Assembly: GCA_963205115.1 (NCBI GenBank)
Contig: CAUJHV010000050.1
Coordinates: forward strand, 21,076-85,075
Length of the DNA stretch: 64,000 nt
Direction of reading: 5' to 3'
Source: Pseudomonadota bacterium
GTDB taxonomy: Bacteria > Pseudomonadota > Gammaproteobacteria > Burkholderiales > Burkholderiaceae_C
A program made the position numbers and the translations under genes. Positions within the stretch are counted from its first letter, which is position 1. Every line of letters begins with the position of its first letter. This document shows, piece after piece, positions 1 to 8,397 of this stretch. Under the pieces are notes generated by a model that saw nothing but the letters and a program-made list of their open reading frames with translations, was not told where the DNA came from and did not search any database.

Positions 1-987
1 AACCCGGAAGTGGCCGCGCAGGCCGCCACCAAGCTGGTGAAGGACACCAAGGTCGTCGGCATGGTCGGCAGCTCCAGCTTCGTGGAGTGCGGCGCGAACA
101 ACAAGCTGTATGAAGCCGAAGGCGTGGCGGTGGTCTCCAGCGTCGGTGTGCCGCGCGCCTGTTTCTTCGGCAAGAACTACATCTAGTTCAACGCCGGCCC
201 GCGCCAATCCACCGTGGGTGCCGCACAGCACCTGGTGGAGCAGCAGAAGGTCAAGAGCCTGACCTGCGTGGCCCCTGGCATCCCGGGCTTCGGCGACTGG
301 GTCTGCGGTGGTGTCGAGGCCTACGGCAAGGCTGCCGGCGTGCCGGTCAAGTCGGTGATCTTCGATCCGGGTGCGCTGGACGGCAACGCCATCGCGCTGC
401 AGATCGCTGCGGCCAAGAGCGAAGGCGTGGTGCTGGGCATGCCGCGCGGCATGATGCTGCCGATCCTGACCGCCGCCGAACAGCAGGACCTGGGCAAGAC
501 CATGAAGCTGGGCCTGCCGACCTCCGCCTACCACGCCGACATGCCCAAGGCCGTCGGCAAGTACTGGGCCGGCAAGACCGTCGTGCACATGGAACTGCAG
601 CCGATGGACCAGGACGGCCCTGACAACGCCAACTGGAAGGCCATCATGACCAAGTTCGGCAACAAGAACGACCCGCGCGACACGTTCTCGCAGGCCGGCT
701 ACCTGTCGGCCAAGGTCGCCACGCAGGCGCTGCTGGGCATCAAGGGCACGATCGACCGCAAGGCCACCTACGAAGCCTTCAAGGGCGTCAAGAACTTCAA
801 GAGCGACATGATGTGCGGCCCCTGGTACTTCGGCCCCGGTGAACGCCACCAGCCCAACCACGCCGGCCGCGCCGCGGAGTTGACCACCACCGGCTTCAAG
901 ACCGTCGCCAACTGCTACCAGTCCAAGGACGCCGAACTCGCCGACGTGCTCGACTTCGAGTCGAAGAACGCGGCAATGGTGAAGTAA
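1..987 (+). pseudogene. ABC transporter periplasmic binding protein (Leu/Ile/Val type), 5'-truncated by window and interrupted by an amber codon
   Basis: Frame 1 reads open from base 1, hits TAG at 184-186, and continues in the same frame to TAA at 985-987. Residues on both sides of the stop read as one type I periplasmic binding protein; the part after the stop is about 267 codons. The gene lies directly upstream of two permease and two ATPase genes of the LivHMGF type, so it should supply substrate to that transporter. The N-terminus and signal peptide are outside the window. A single substitution such as CAG to TAG would explain the stop. It could be a true nonsense mutation, a sequencing error, or a read-through site; the sequence alone cannot decide. 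Confidence 0.75.
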
Positions 988-1044
988 GACCTGGCAGCCC
1001 CACGCGCGGCGGGCCCTCGCGCCCGCCGCGCAGCGAAGCACAGC

Positions 1045-1929
1045 ATGGAAAGCTTTCTTCCCTTCCTCGTCGTCGGCATCAGCGTCGGTGCGATCTACGC
1101 CCTGTCGGGCGTGGGCCTGGTCGTGCTGTACCGCGCCAGCGGCGTCGTGAACTTTGCCTACGGCGCGCTCGGCGGCCTGGCCGCGATGGTCTGCTGGCAG
1201 GTCATCGACCTGGAGTACGCCGAGTGGATGGGCTGGATGGCCGGCATTGCCGCCGCCACGCTGCTGTCCTGGGGCTACGGGCGCTTCATCGCGCCCTCGC
1301 TCACGCACCAGGACCGCATCGTGCGCGCCATGGCCACGCTGGGCTTCGCACTCATGATCATGGGCATGGCGCAGTGGTACTGGGGCGATACCCCGCGCCG
1401 CCTCACGCTGCCGGGCGACTCCGGCGGCATCGAATTCGACGGCCGGCGCCTCATCAGCCACACACGCGTGGCCGCCCTGCTGCTGGCCGCCGCGGCCACG
1501 CTGGGCATGCTGTGGCTGCTGGCCCGCACGCCGCTGGGCCTGCGCATGCGCGCCCTGCAAAGCAACCGCGTGCTCAGCGCGCTGGCGGGCGTGCGCATCA
1601 AGCGCGTGGACTCCTGGGCCTGGCTGCTGGCGGGCCTGTTTGCGGGTGTCAGCGGCCTGTTCATGGGCAACATGGTGCGGCTGAACCCCACCGTGCTGAC
1701 CTTCCTGGTCATTCCCGCGATGGCCGCCGCGATGGTCGGCCGCATGAATTCCCTGGGCTGGACCGTGCTCGGCGGGCTGCTCATCGGCGTGATCGAGGCC
1801 CTGGCCACGACACAGCCTTCACTGCAGCGCTACGGCTCGGCCACGGCCTTCGTCGTGGCGATCCTGGCGGTGCTGTGGCAGCAGCGCAAGGGCATCGGCC
1901 TGTCGCGCGACAACAGTCACCTCGAATAG
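1045..1929 (+). CDS. Branched-chain amino acid-type ABC transporter permease (LivH family)
   Basis: A 294-residue integral membrane protein of normal length for LivH. Several hydrophobic segments are visible, and the family's NFAYGALGGLAAM-like stretch lies near residue 40. It would form one half of the inner-membrane channel with the LivM-type protein encoded 16 bp downstream. The ATG follows the binding-protein stop by 57 bp, and the whole set reads as one operon with the phenol genes. The substrate is unknown; placement inside an aromatic operon suggests an aromatic acid or related compound rather than an amino acid, which is inference. Confidence 0.85.
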   Translation: MESFLPFLVVGISVGAIYALSGVGLVVLYRASGVVNFAYGALGGLAAMVCWQVIDLEYAEWMGWMAGIAAATLLSWGYGRFIAPSLTHQDRIVRAMATLGFALMIMGMAQWYWGDTPRRLTLPGDSGGIEFDGRRLISHTRVAALLLAAAATLGMLWLLARTPLGLRMRALQSNRVLSALAGVRIKRVDSWAWLLAGLFAGVSGLFMGNMVRLNPTVLTFLVIPAMAAAMVGRMNSLGWTVLGGLLIGVIEALATTQPSLQRYGSATAFVVAILAVLWQQRKGIGLSRDNSHLE

Positions 1930-1945
1930 ATCGGTCCACACGATC

Positions 1946-3424
1946 ATGGCCAAGAAAGACAAACCCGACGTCCCGCCCGGCAGCCCGTGGCAAAAGGTGC
2001 TGCCGATGCTGATCACCTTCGGGGTGGTCGCCTGCATCGGCCCGTGGCTGTTCTCGTCGTACTGGCTCAACACCTTCACCTCGGTGGCCTGCCTGATCCT
2101 CGTGTCGGGCACGGTCTCGCTGCTTTACGGGCAGCTGGGCATGGTGTCGCTGGCGCAGTTTGCGCTGTCCGGTGTGGGCGGCTGGGTCACGCTGCGGCTG
2201 GTCCACGGCCTGGGCCTGCCCTTCGAGTTCTGCCTGCTGGCAGGTGCCGTGGTGGCCGGTGCCTTCGGCCTGCTGGTGGGCTTGCCGGCCCTGCGCATGC
2301 GCGGGCTGTACCTGGCGCTCATCACGCTGATGGTGGCCGCGGCCTTCCAGGTGGTGGTCAACGTCATCGGTTTCCCCGACGGCGGCACAGGCTTCACCGG
2401 CCGCATCGTCTCCGGCCAGCGCGTGCTGATCGAGCGCCCCTGGCTGGCGCGCAGCGACGGCGCCTACTTCGTCTACGTGATGGTCTGGTCGGCTGGCGGC
2501 ATGGCGCTGATCGAGTGGCTGCGCGCCTCGCGCCCCGGCCGCGCCTGGGCCCTGATCCGCAAGAGCGAGGCCGCGGCCATCGCCGCAGGCGTGAGCGTCG
2601 TGCGCTACAAGGCCGCGGCGTTTGCGCTGGGCGGGTCGCTGGCCGGACTGGCCGGCGGCTTGATCGCCGGACTCAACGGGCAGCTCGACAACACCGGCTT
2701 CCACGCCAGCCAGTCGATCCTGGCCTACGCGCTGACGGTGGTCGGCGGGGCCTACCACTGGATGGGCGCGGTCTTTGCCGGCCTGCTGATGCGCGCCATG
2801 CCCGCGCTGCTCAACGACCACGGCGTGGACGGCAACTTGTCCAACGTGTTCTTCGGCTTTGCGCTGCTGGTCTCGCTGATCCAGGGCCGCAAGGGCCTGG
2901 CGGGCGCGCTGGCCGACTTCTACAAGTTCGTGCGCATGAGCCGCATCGTCGAAGGCTCGGTTCAGTGGGCGCTGGTGTCCATCGGCCTGGCCGTGGCCAG
3001 CGCCATGCTCGAGTGGACCAGCTTCGCCGGCGCGCTGTTCATCGTGCTGATCGCGCTGCTGTTCCGCATGGCGATCCCGGGCGTGGCCTGGCTGCTGCTG
3101 GGCTTCTTCGGCAAGCGCGTGCAGGACAAGACCGAGGACATCGAAGGCGCGCTGTCGCTGAAGCTGTCGCAGCTGGTGGAGTCCTGGGGCCTGGTACCCG
3201 ACCACCGCCTGCTCAAGCGCGCGCTCAATGCGCTGTTCATCGGCCTGTTCGTCGCCTGGGTGGCCTGGGGTGTCTTCGACGTGCCCTACGAGGTGGGCCT
3301 GGCCCTGGTGTGGGGCGCGATGGCGCTGAAGGCCCTGCTCGAATGGATCGTCTACCCGCACGTGCTGCCGCTGCGCCAGCGCATCGACGCACGCTACCCG
3401 AAGCCGCACGCGGCCTACCGATGA
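1946..3424 (+). CDS. Branched-chain amino acid-type ABC transporter permease (LivM family) with a C-terminal extension
   Basis: The 492-residue product begins with a LivM-type permease core of about 325 residues that includes the conserved region around GLYLALITLM. It then runs on for about 165 residues containing three or four additional hydrophobic stretches, ending in a basic tail. Typical LivM proteins stop near 320-420 residues, so the extension is unusual. No frameshift is seen, and the stop is 25 bp before the ATPase gene, so the extension is part of the same reading frame. The function of the extra membrane region is unknown. Confidence 0.85.
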   Translation: MAKKDKPDVPPGSPWQKVLPMLITFGVVACIGPWLFSSYWLNTFTSVACLILVSGTVSLLYGQLGMVSLAQFALSGVGGWVTLRLVHGLGLPFEFCLLAGAVVAGAFGLLVGLPALRMRGLYLALITLMVAAAFQVVVNVIGFPDGGTGFTGRIVSGQRVLIERPWLARSDGAYFVYVMVWSAGGMALIEWLRASRPGRAWALIRKSEAAAIAAGVSVVRYKAAAFALGGSLAGLAGGLIAGLNGQLDNTGFHASQSILAYALTVVGGAYHWMGAVFAGLLMRAMPALLNDHGVDGNLSNVFFGFALLVSLIQGRKGLAGALADFYKFVRMSRIVEGSVQWALVSIGLAVASAMLEWTSFAGALFIVLIALLFRMAIPGVAWLLLGFFGKRVQDKTEDIEGALSLKLSQLVESWGLVPDHRLLKRALNALFIGLFVAWVAWGVFDVPYEVGLALVWGAMALKALLEWIVYPHVLPLRQRIDARYPKPHAAYR

Positions 3425-3449
3425 TGGAACCGCTCGCCAGGAGGCTGCC

Positions 3450-4178
3450 GTGATCGAGATCGAGGACCTCAGCGTCCAGTTCGGCGGCGTCAAGCCCATC
3501 GATGGGCTGACGGTCAAACTCACGCGACCCATCGTCGGCCTGATCGGCCCGAACGGCGCGGGCAAGACCACGCTACTTAATGTGCTGTCGGGCTTCGTCA
3601 CGCCCTCGCGTGGCCACGTGAAGGTCGACGGCCAGCTGCTCACCGGCGTGCCGGCGCACCGCCGCGCGACCTTCGGCCTGCGCCGCACCTTCCAGACCGA
3701 CCAGATCGCCGAAGACCTGAGCCTGAAGCAGAACGTGCAGGCCATCGCCGACCACGTGCGCTACGACAGCTACGCCGATTACGACAAGGCCGTGCTGACG
3801 GCCATCGACTTCGTCGGCCTGTCGCACCGCTTGAACCGCCGCGGCAGCGACCTGTCCACCGAAGAGCGCCACCTGGCAGAAATCGCCAAGGCGCTGATCG
3901 GCACGCCCAAGCTGGTGATGCTCGACGAGCCCGGCGCCGGCATGAGCGAAAGCGAATCCGCGCACCTGACACAGGTCATCCGCGACATTCCGGCCTACGC
4001 CAAGGCGCAGGTCTTCCTCATCGACCACGACGTCGAACTGATCTCCTCCTGCTGCCACGAGACGATGGTGCTGGACTTCGGCAAGCTGCTCGCACTCGGG
4101 CCCACGCTCGACGTGCTGAAGGACCCCGAGGTGCAGCGGGCCTACCTCGGCAGTTTCGACAGCCTGGAGCTGGCATGA
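3450..4178 (+). CDS. ABC transporter ATP-binding protein (LivG family)
   Basis: A 242-residue ATPase. Walker A GPNGAGKT is at residues 33-40, and Walker B with the following D-loop reads VMLDEPGAGMSESE. The ABC signature, normally LSxGQ, reads LSTEER here, which is atypical. The start is GTG, supported by an AGGAGG ribosome site about 6 bp upstream. Its stop overlaps the next ATG by 4 bp (ATGA), so the two ATPases are translationally coupled. It should energise the LivH/LivM-type channel as half of a heterodimeric ATPase. Confidence 0.85.
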   Translation: MIEIEDLSVQFGGVKPIDGLTVKLTRPIVGLIGPNGAGKTTLLNVLSGFVTPSRGHVKVDGQLLTGVPAHRRATFGLRRTFQTDQIAEDLSLKQNVQAIADHVRYDSYADYDKAVLTAIDFVGLSHRLNRRGSDLSTEERHLAEIAKALIGTPKLVMLDEPGAGMSESESAHLTQVIRDIPAYAKAQVFLIDHDVELISSCCHETMVLDFGKLLALGPTLDVLKDPEVQRAYLGSFDSLELA

Positions 4179-4942
4179 CACAAGCCATGCAATCGACACA
4201 CGGCGGCGAGCCGCTGAAGATCGACAACCTCGTGATGGTGCGCGGCACCAAGGCCGTCACCGAAGCCATCGTGCTGCGCGTCGCACGCGGCAAGATCACG
4301 GCGCTGATGGGCGCCAACGGCGCCGGCAAGTCCAGCACCGTGCTGGGCATCTCCGGCGTGATCGAACCGGCCTTCGGCGAGATCTGGCTCGACGGGCGCG
4401 ACATCGCCGGCCTGGAAGCCGACGAGATCCGCCGCCTGGGCATCGCCACCGTGCCCGAGGGCCACCAGGTGCTGCGCGAACTCACCGTGCGCGACAACCT
4501 GCGCGTGGCCGCCAGCGACCTCTCGCGCGGCGAACAGTCCACGGCGCTCGACCGCACGCTCGCGCTGTTTCCTGAACTGAAGGAAAAGCTTGCCCAGCCG
4601 GCCGGTGATCTGTCCGGCGGCCAGCAGCAGATGGTGGCGCTGGCGCAGGCGCTGATGGTCACGCCCAAGTTCCTGGTCGTCGACGAACTCAGCTTCGGCC
4701 TGGCGCCGACCATCGTCGCGCGCTTGGTGCCCGTCATCCGCAGCATCGCCGCGCAAGGCATCGGCGTGCTGCTGATCGAGCAGTTCACGCACCTGGCCCT
4801 GGCGCTGGCCGATCACGTCTACGTGATGTCACGCGGCAAGGTGTCCTACGACGGCCCGCCGCAGAAGCTGCGCGACGACCCGGACATCCTGCACCGCGCC
4901 TATTTCCCCGTCAGCGACAAAGAGGCCGTGGGCCTCGCCTAG
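4175..4942 (+). CDS. ABC transporter ATP-binding protein (LivF family)
   Basis: A 255-residue ATPase with Walker A GANGAGKSS, a canonical signature LSGGQQQ and Walker B FLVVDELSFGLAP. It pairs with the LivG-type protein whose signature motif is degenerate, so this subunit probably contributes the intact signature of the heterodimer. It starts by ATGA overlap with the previous gene. Only 10 bp separate its stop from dmpN, with AGGAGA just before that ATG, so transporter and phenol hydroxylase genes are almost certainly cotranscribed. Confidence 0.87.
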   Translation: MTQAMQSTHGGEPLKIDNLVMVRGTKAVTEAIVLRVARGKITALMGANGAGKSSTVLGISGVIEPAFGEIWLDGRDIAGLEADEIRRLGIATVPEGHQVLRELTVRDNLRVAASDLSRGEQSTALDRTLALFPELKEKLAQPAGDLSGGQQQMVALAQALMVTPKFLVVDELSFGLAPTIVARLVPVIRSIAAQGIGVLLIEQFTHLALALADHVYVMSRGKVSYDGPPQKLRDDPDILHRAYFPVSDKEAVGLA

Positions 4943-4952
4943 GAGACACAAG

Positions 4953-6527
4953 ATGGATGCCAAGGTCGTCAAGAAGAAGCTCGGTCTGAAGGACCGCTAC
5001 GCCGCCATGACCCGCGGGCTGCACTGGGACACGACGTACCAGCCGATGGACAAGGTCTTTCCCTTCGACCGCTACGAAGGCATCATCATCCACGACTGGG
5101 ACAAGTGGGAGGACCCCTTCCGCCTGACCATGGACGCCTACTGGAAGTACCAGGGCGAAAAAGAGAAAAAGCTCTACGCGGTGATCGAGGCCTTCGCGCA
5201 GAACCACGGCGAGCTGGCGGTCACCGACGCGCGCTACATCAACGCGCTGAAGCTGTTCATCCAGGGCGTGACGCCGCTGGAGTACTACGCGCACCGCGGC
5301 TTCTCGCACGCCGGGCGTCAGTTCACCGGTGCGGGTGCGCGCGTGGCCTCGCAGATGCAGTCGGTGGACGAACTGCGCCACTTCCAGACCGAAACGCATG
5401 CCATCAGCCACTACAACAAGTATTTCAATGGCATGCACAACTCGAACCACTGGTTCGACAACGTCTGGTACCTCTCGGTGCCCAAGAGCTTCTTCGAGGA
5501 TGCCTACTCGGGTGGGCCGTTCGAGTTCCTCACCGCCGTCAGCTTCAGCTTCGAGTATGTGCTGACCAACCTGCTCTTCGTGCCCTTCATGAGCGGCGCC
5601 GCACACAACGGCGACATGAGCACCGTCACCTTCGGCTTCAGCGCGCAAAGCGACGAGAGCCGGCACATGACGCTGGGCATCGAGTGCATCAAGTTCATGC
5701 TGGAGCAGGACCCGGCCAACGTGCCCATCGTCCAGCGCTGGATGGACAAGTGGTTCTGGCGCGGCTACCGCCTGCTGACGCTGGTGGCCATGATGCAGGA
5801 CTACATGCTGCCCAAGCGTGTGATGAGCTGGAAGGAAGCCTGGGAGATGTACGCCGAGTCCAACGGCGGCGCACTCTTCGACGACCTGGCCCGCTTCGGC
5901 ATCCGCAAGCCCAAGGGCTGGGAAGACGCCTGCGAAGGCAAGAACCACATCAGCCACCAGGCCTGGTCCACCTTCTACCAGTACGCACACGCCGCGGCCT
6001 TCCACACCTGGCTGCCCACCGAGAGCGAACTGGACTGGCTGTCGAGCAAGTACCCCGAGACCTTCGACCAGCACTACCGCGCCCGCTTCGAACACTGGGG
6101 CCAGGTCCAGGCCGACCCGAAGGAAGGCCGCTGGTTCAACCAGTTCCTGCCCATGCTGTGCCAGACCTGCCAGGTGCCCATGCTGTTCACCGAGCCGGGT
6201 GATGCCACGCAGATCTGCTTCCGCGAATCGAACTACTTCGGCCAGAAGTACCACTTCTGCTCCGACCACTGCAAGGAGATCTTCGACCACGAGCCGCGCA
6301 AGTACGTGCAGGCCTGGTTGCCCGTGCAGCAGATCTACCAGGGCAGCTGCTACCCGGAGGACATCAACCCCGCGTCGCCCGGCGACAGCCCGGTGCGCGA
6401 GGTGCTGCGCTACTACGGCGTGAACGGCGGCAGCGACAACGGCGATTTCAATGCCAGCCCCGATCGCCAGAATTTTGCCGACTGGAGCGGCCGGCGCGCA
6501 GTGGCTGCGGCCGACGCCAAGAAGTGA
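4953..6527 (+). CDS. dmpN: Phenol hydroxylase, large (alpha) diiron oxygenase subunit
   Basis: The 524-residue protein matches the DmpN/PhN family over its whole length. The two diiron ligand sets are visible: E110, E140 and H143 (in VDELRHF) and E201, E235 and H238 (in SDESRHM). A C-terminal YHS/TRASH-like region carries CQTC and a later CSDHC cluster. It binds phenol or methylphenols and hydroxylates them to catechols together with the DmpL beta subunit, DmpM effector and DmpP reductase. dmpK, L and M normally precede dmpN, but ABC transporter genes precede it here. KLM may lie upstream of the window. Confidence 0.95.
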   Translation: MDAKVVKKKLGLKDRYAAMTRGLHWDTTYQPMDKVFPFDRYEGIIIHDWDKWEDPFRLTMDAYWKYQGEKEKKLYAVIEAFAQNHGELAVTDARYINALKLFIQGVTPLEYYAHRGFSHAGRQFTGAGARVASQMQSVDELRHFQTETHAISHYNKYFNGMHNSNHWFDNVWYLSVPKSFFEDAYSGGPFEFLTAVSFSFEYVLTNLLFVPFMSGAAHNGDMSTVTFGFSAQSDESRHMTLGIECIKFMLEQDPANVPIVQRWMDKWFWRGYRLLTLVAMMQDYMLPKRVMSWKEAWEMYAESNGGALFDDLARFGIRKPKGWEDACEGKNHISHQAWSTFYQYAHAAAFHTWLPTESELDWLSSKYPETFDQHYRARFEHWGQVQADPKEGRWFNQFLPMLCQTCQVPMLFTEPGDATQICFRESNYFGQKYHFCSDHCKEIFDHEPRKYVQAWLPVQQIYQGSCYPEDINPASPGDSPVREVLRYYGVNGGSDNGDFNASPDRQNFADWSGRRAVAAADAKK

Positions 6528-6537
6528 GCCCACAGCG

Positions 6538-6936
6538 ATGATGAGCACCTCACAGGGCACGGCGCCCGCACCCGACCAGCTGCGCACGGTGGGCGACTAC
6601 CCGATGCGCCAGCGGGACCAGGAAGACAAGTTCCACGGCAAGCGGCTGATCTTCCTGAGTTGGGAAAACCACCTGATGTATGCCGCACCGTTTGCCGTGC
6701 CGCTGCCGGCGAACCTGCCTTTCGGCGCGCTGGTGCGCGACGTGCTGCCGCTGCTGTACGGCGAGCACCCGGAGTTCGAGGCCATCGACTGGCACCGCAC
6801 GCACTGGTTCAACTCCAGCAAGCGCTTCATTCCCGACTTTGGCAAGTCGCTCGAACACCACGGGCTGTCGCACAAGTCACTGATCCGTTTTCGCACGCCC
6901 TCGCTCGAAGGGGCGCGCGGCCGCAAGGGCTTCTGA
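6538..6936 (+). CDS. dmpO: Phenol hydroxylase, small (gamma) subunit
   Basis: A product of about 131 residues of the DmpO family, which assembles with DmpL and DmpN in the dimeric alpha-beta-gamma hydroxylase. The family hallmark region around KRLIFLSWENHLMYAAPFA is intact. Two consecutive ATGs (6538, 6541) are possible starts; the frame is open further upstream, but that part overlaps the end of dmpN and is unlikely to be used. The gap to dmpN is 10 bp and to dmpP 13 bp. The protein is slightly longer than the roughly 118 residues of Pseudomonas DmpO. Confidence 0.9.
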   Translation: MMSTSQGTAPAPDQLRTVGDYPMRQRDQEDKFHGKRLIFLSWENHLMYAAPFAVPLPANLPFGALVRDVLPLLYGEHPEFEAIDWHRTHWFNSSKRFIPDFGKSLEHHGLSHKSLIRFRTPSLEGARGRKGF

Positions 6937-6949
6937 ATCCACCACCGCC

Positions 6950-8008
6950 ATGAGTCAACAACTCACCATCGAACCGCTGGGCGCGACGATCGAGGTCGAA
7001 GAGGGCCAGACCATCCTCGACGCTGCGCTGCGCCAGGGCATCTACCTGCCGCACGCCTGCGGCCACGGCCTGTGCGGCACCTGCAAGGTCCACGTGAGCG
7101 ACGGCGAAGTCGACCATGGCGCGGCCAATCCCTTTGCGCTGATGGATTTCGAGCGTGACGAGGGCAAGACACTGGCCTGCTGCGCCACGCTGCAAAGCGA
7201 CGCCACGATCGAGGCCGACATCGACGAAGACCCCGACGCGCGCATCATCCCGGTGCGTGACTTCGCCACCACCGTGACGGCCATCGACACGCTCACGCCG
7301 ACGATCAAGGCCATCACGCTCAAGCTCGACGGCCCGCTGGATTTCCAGGCCGGCCAGTACGTGCAGCTGCGCCTGCCGGGTGTGGACGGTGACCGGCCTT
7401 TTTCAATCGCCAATTCACCCGGCGACGTGGCCGCACGCGGCGTGATCGAGCTGCACGTGCGCATCGTGGCCGGCGGCGCCGGAACCGCCTACCTGCACCA
7501 GAAACTGAAGGTGGGCGACGCGCTGACGGTCTCCGGCCCCTACGGCCGCTTCTTCGTGCGCGAGTCGGCGCAGGAGCCACTGATCTTCATGGCCGGCGGC
7601 TCGGGCCTGTCCAGCCCGCGCTCGATGATCCTGGACCTGCTCGAACGCGGCAGCACGCGACCGATCACGCTGGTCTACGGTCAGCGCAACCTGGCCGAGC
7701 TCTACCACGACGACGAATTCAAGGCACTTGCGGCGAAGCATCCGCAGTTCACCTACGTGCCCGCGCTGTCGGAGGACGCCGCCGGTTTCAGCGGCGCCAA
7801 GGGCTTCGTGCACGAAGCGGCCAAGGCGCACTTCAAGGACAACTTCGCTGGGCACAAGGCCTACCTGTGCGGCCCGCCGCCGATGATCGAGGCCTGCCTC
7901 ACCGCACTGATGCAGGGCCGTCTGTACGAGCGCGACATCTACACCGAGAAGTTCATCACCGCCGCGGACGCGAGCAAGCCGCGCAGCGCCTTCTTCAAAC
8001 GCGTCTAG
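6950..8008 (+). CDS. dmpP: Phenol hydroxylase reductase (2Fe-2S, FAD, NADH)
   Basis: A 352-residue reductase that passes electrons from NADH to the DmpN diiron site. The N-terminal plant-type ferredoxin domain has C37, C42, C45 and C77. An FAD-binding segment includes RPFSIANSP, and the NAD-binding region contains FMAGGSGLSSPRSMI. Length and domain order match DmpP. The C-terminus YTEKFITAAD is also typical. It lies between dmpO and the ferredoxin gene dmpQ with very short gaps, as in classical dmp operons. Confidence 0.95.
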   Translation: MSQQLTIEPLGATIEVEEGQTILDAALRQGIYLPHACGHGLCGTCKVHVSDGEVDHGAANPFALMDFERDEGKTLACCATLQSDATIEADIDEDPDARIIPVRDFATTVTAIDTLTPTIKAITLKLDGPLDFQAGQYVQLRLPGVDGDRPFSIANSPGDVAARGVIELHVRIVAGGAGTAYLHQKLKVGDALTVSGPYGRFFVRESAQEPLIFMAGGSGLSSPRSMILDLLERGSTRPITLVYGQRNLAELYHDDEFKALAAKHPQFTYVPALSEDAAGFSGAKGFVHEAAKAHFKDNFAGHKAYLCGPPPMIEACLTALMQGRLYERDIYTEKFITAADASKPRSAFFKRV

Positions 8009-8019
8009 GACATCCGCGC

Positions 8020-8379
8020 ATGTTCGATTTTCGTCCCAAGGTCAATGTCACGGTCACACAGACCGGCGAGACCTTCGCCTGTGCCATCGGCGACAGCGTG
8101 CTGCAGGGCATGCTGCGCCTGGGCCGCAAGGGCATACCGGTGGGCTGCGTCAACGGCGGCTGCGGCGTGTGCAAGATCAAGCTTGTCGAGGGCGAGATCA
8201 GCAAGATCGGCCCGATCAGCCGCGCGCATGTCACGGCCGAAGAAGAAGCCGAAGGCTACACACTGGCCTGTCGCGTGTCGCCCACCTGTGCCGTCACGCT
8301 GGCGGTCGCCGGCAAGTTCGAAAAACCGTTCACCAAAGGCCATGCTGCGCAAGCAGGGCCGTCTTCAACCACCCCTTAA
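8020..8379 (+). CDS. dmpQ: XylT/DmpQ-type 2Fe-2S ferredoxin
   Basis: A 119-residue ferredoxin with the cluster motif CVNGGCGVC (C-x4-C-x2-C) and a distal cysteine in LACRV. In xyl and dmp pathways this protein re-reduces the active-site iron of catechol 2,3-dioxygenase after oxidative inactivation. It sits immediately before dmpB, as expected for that role. The ATG at 8020 was chosen because it gives the family length and lies 12 bp after the dmpP stop; the longer open frame upstream overlaps dmpP. Confidence 0.93.
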   Translation: MFDFRPKVNVTVTQTGETFACAIGDSVLQGMLRLGRKGIPVGCVNGGCGVCKIKLVEGEISKIGPISRAHVTAEEEAEGYTLACRVSPTCAVTLAVAGKFEKPFTKGHAAQAGPSSTTP

Positions 8380-8397
8380 CCCCCCGAGGAGACAGTC

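Noticed and set aside
1781..3745. Long minus-strand open frame opposite the LivM gene
   Set aside because: High GC leaves antisense frames open. The translation is His/Gln/Arg-rich low-complexity sequence and the plus strand encodes a clear permease.
4911..6587. Long minus-strand open frame opposite dmpN
   Set aside because: The plus strand has the complete diiron enzyme. The antisense product has no recognisable domain and no ribosome site.
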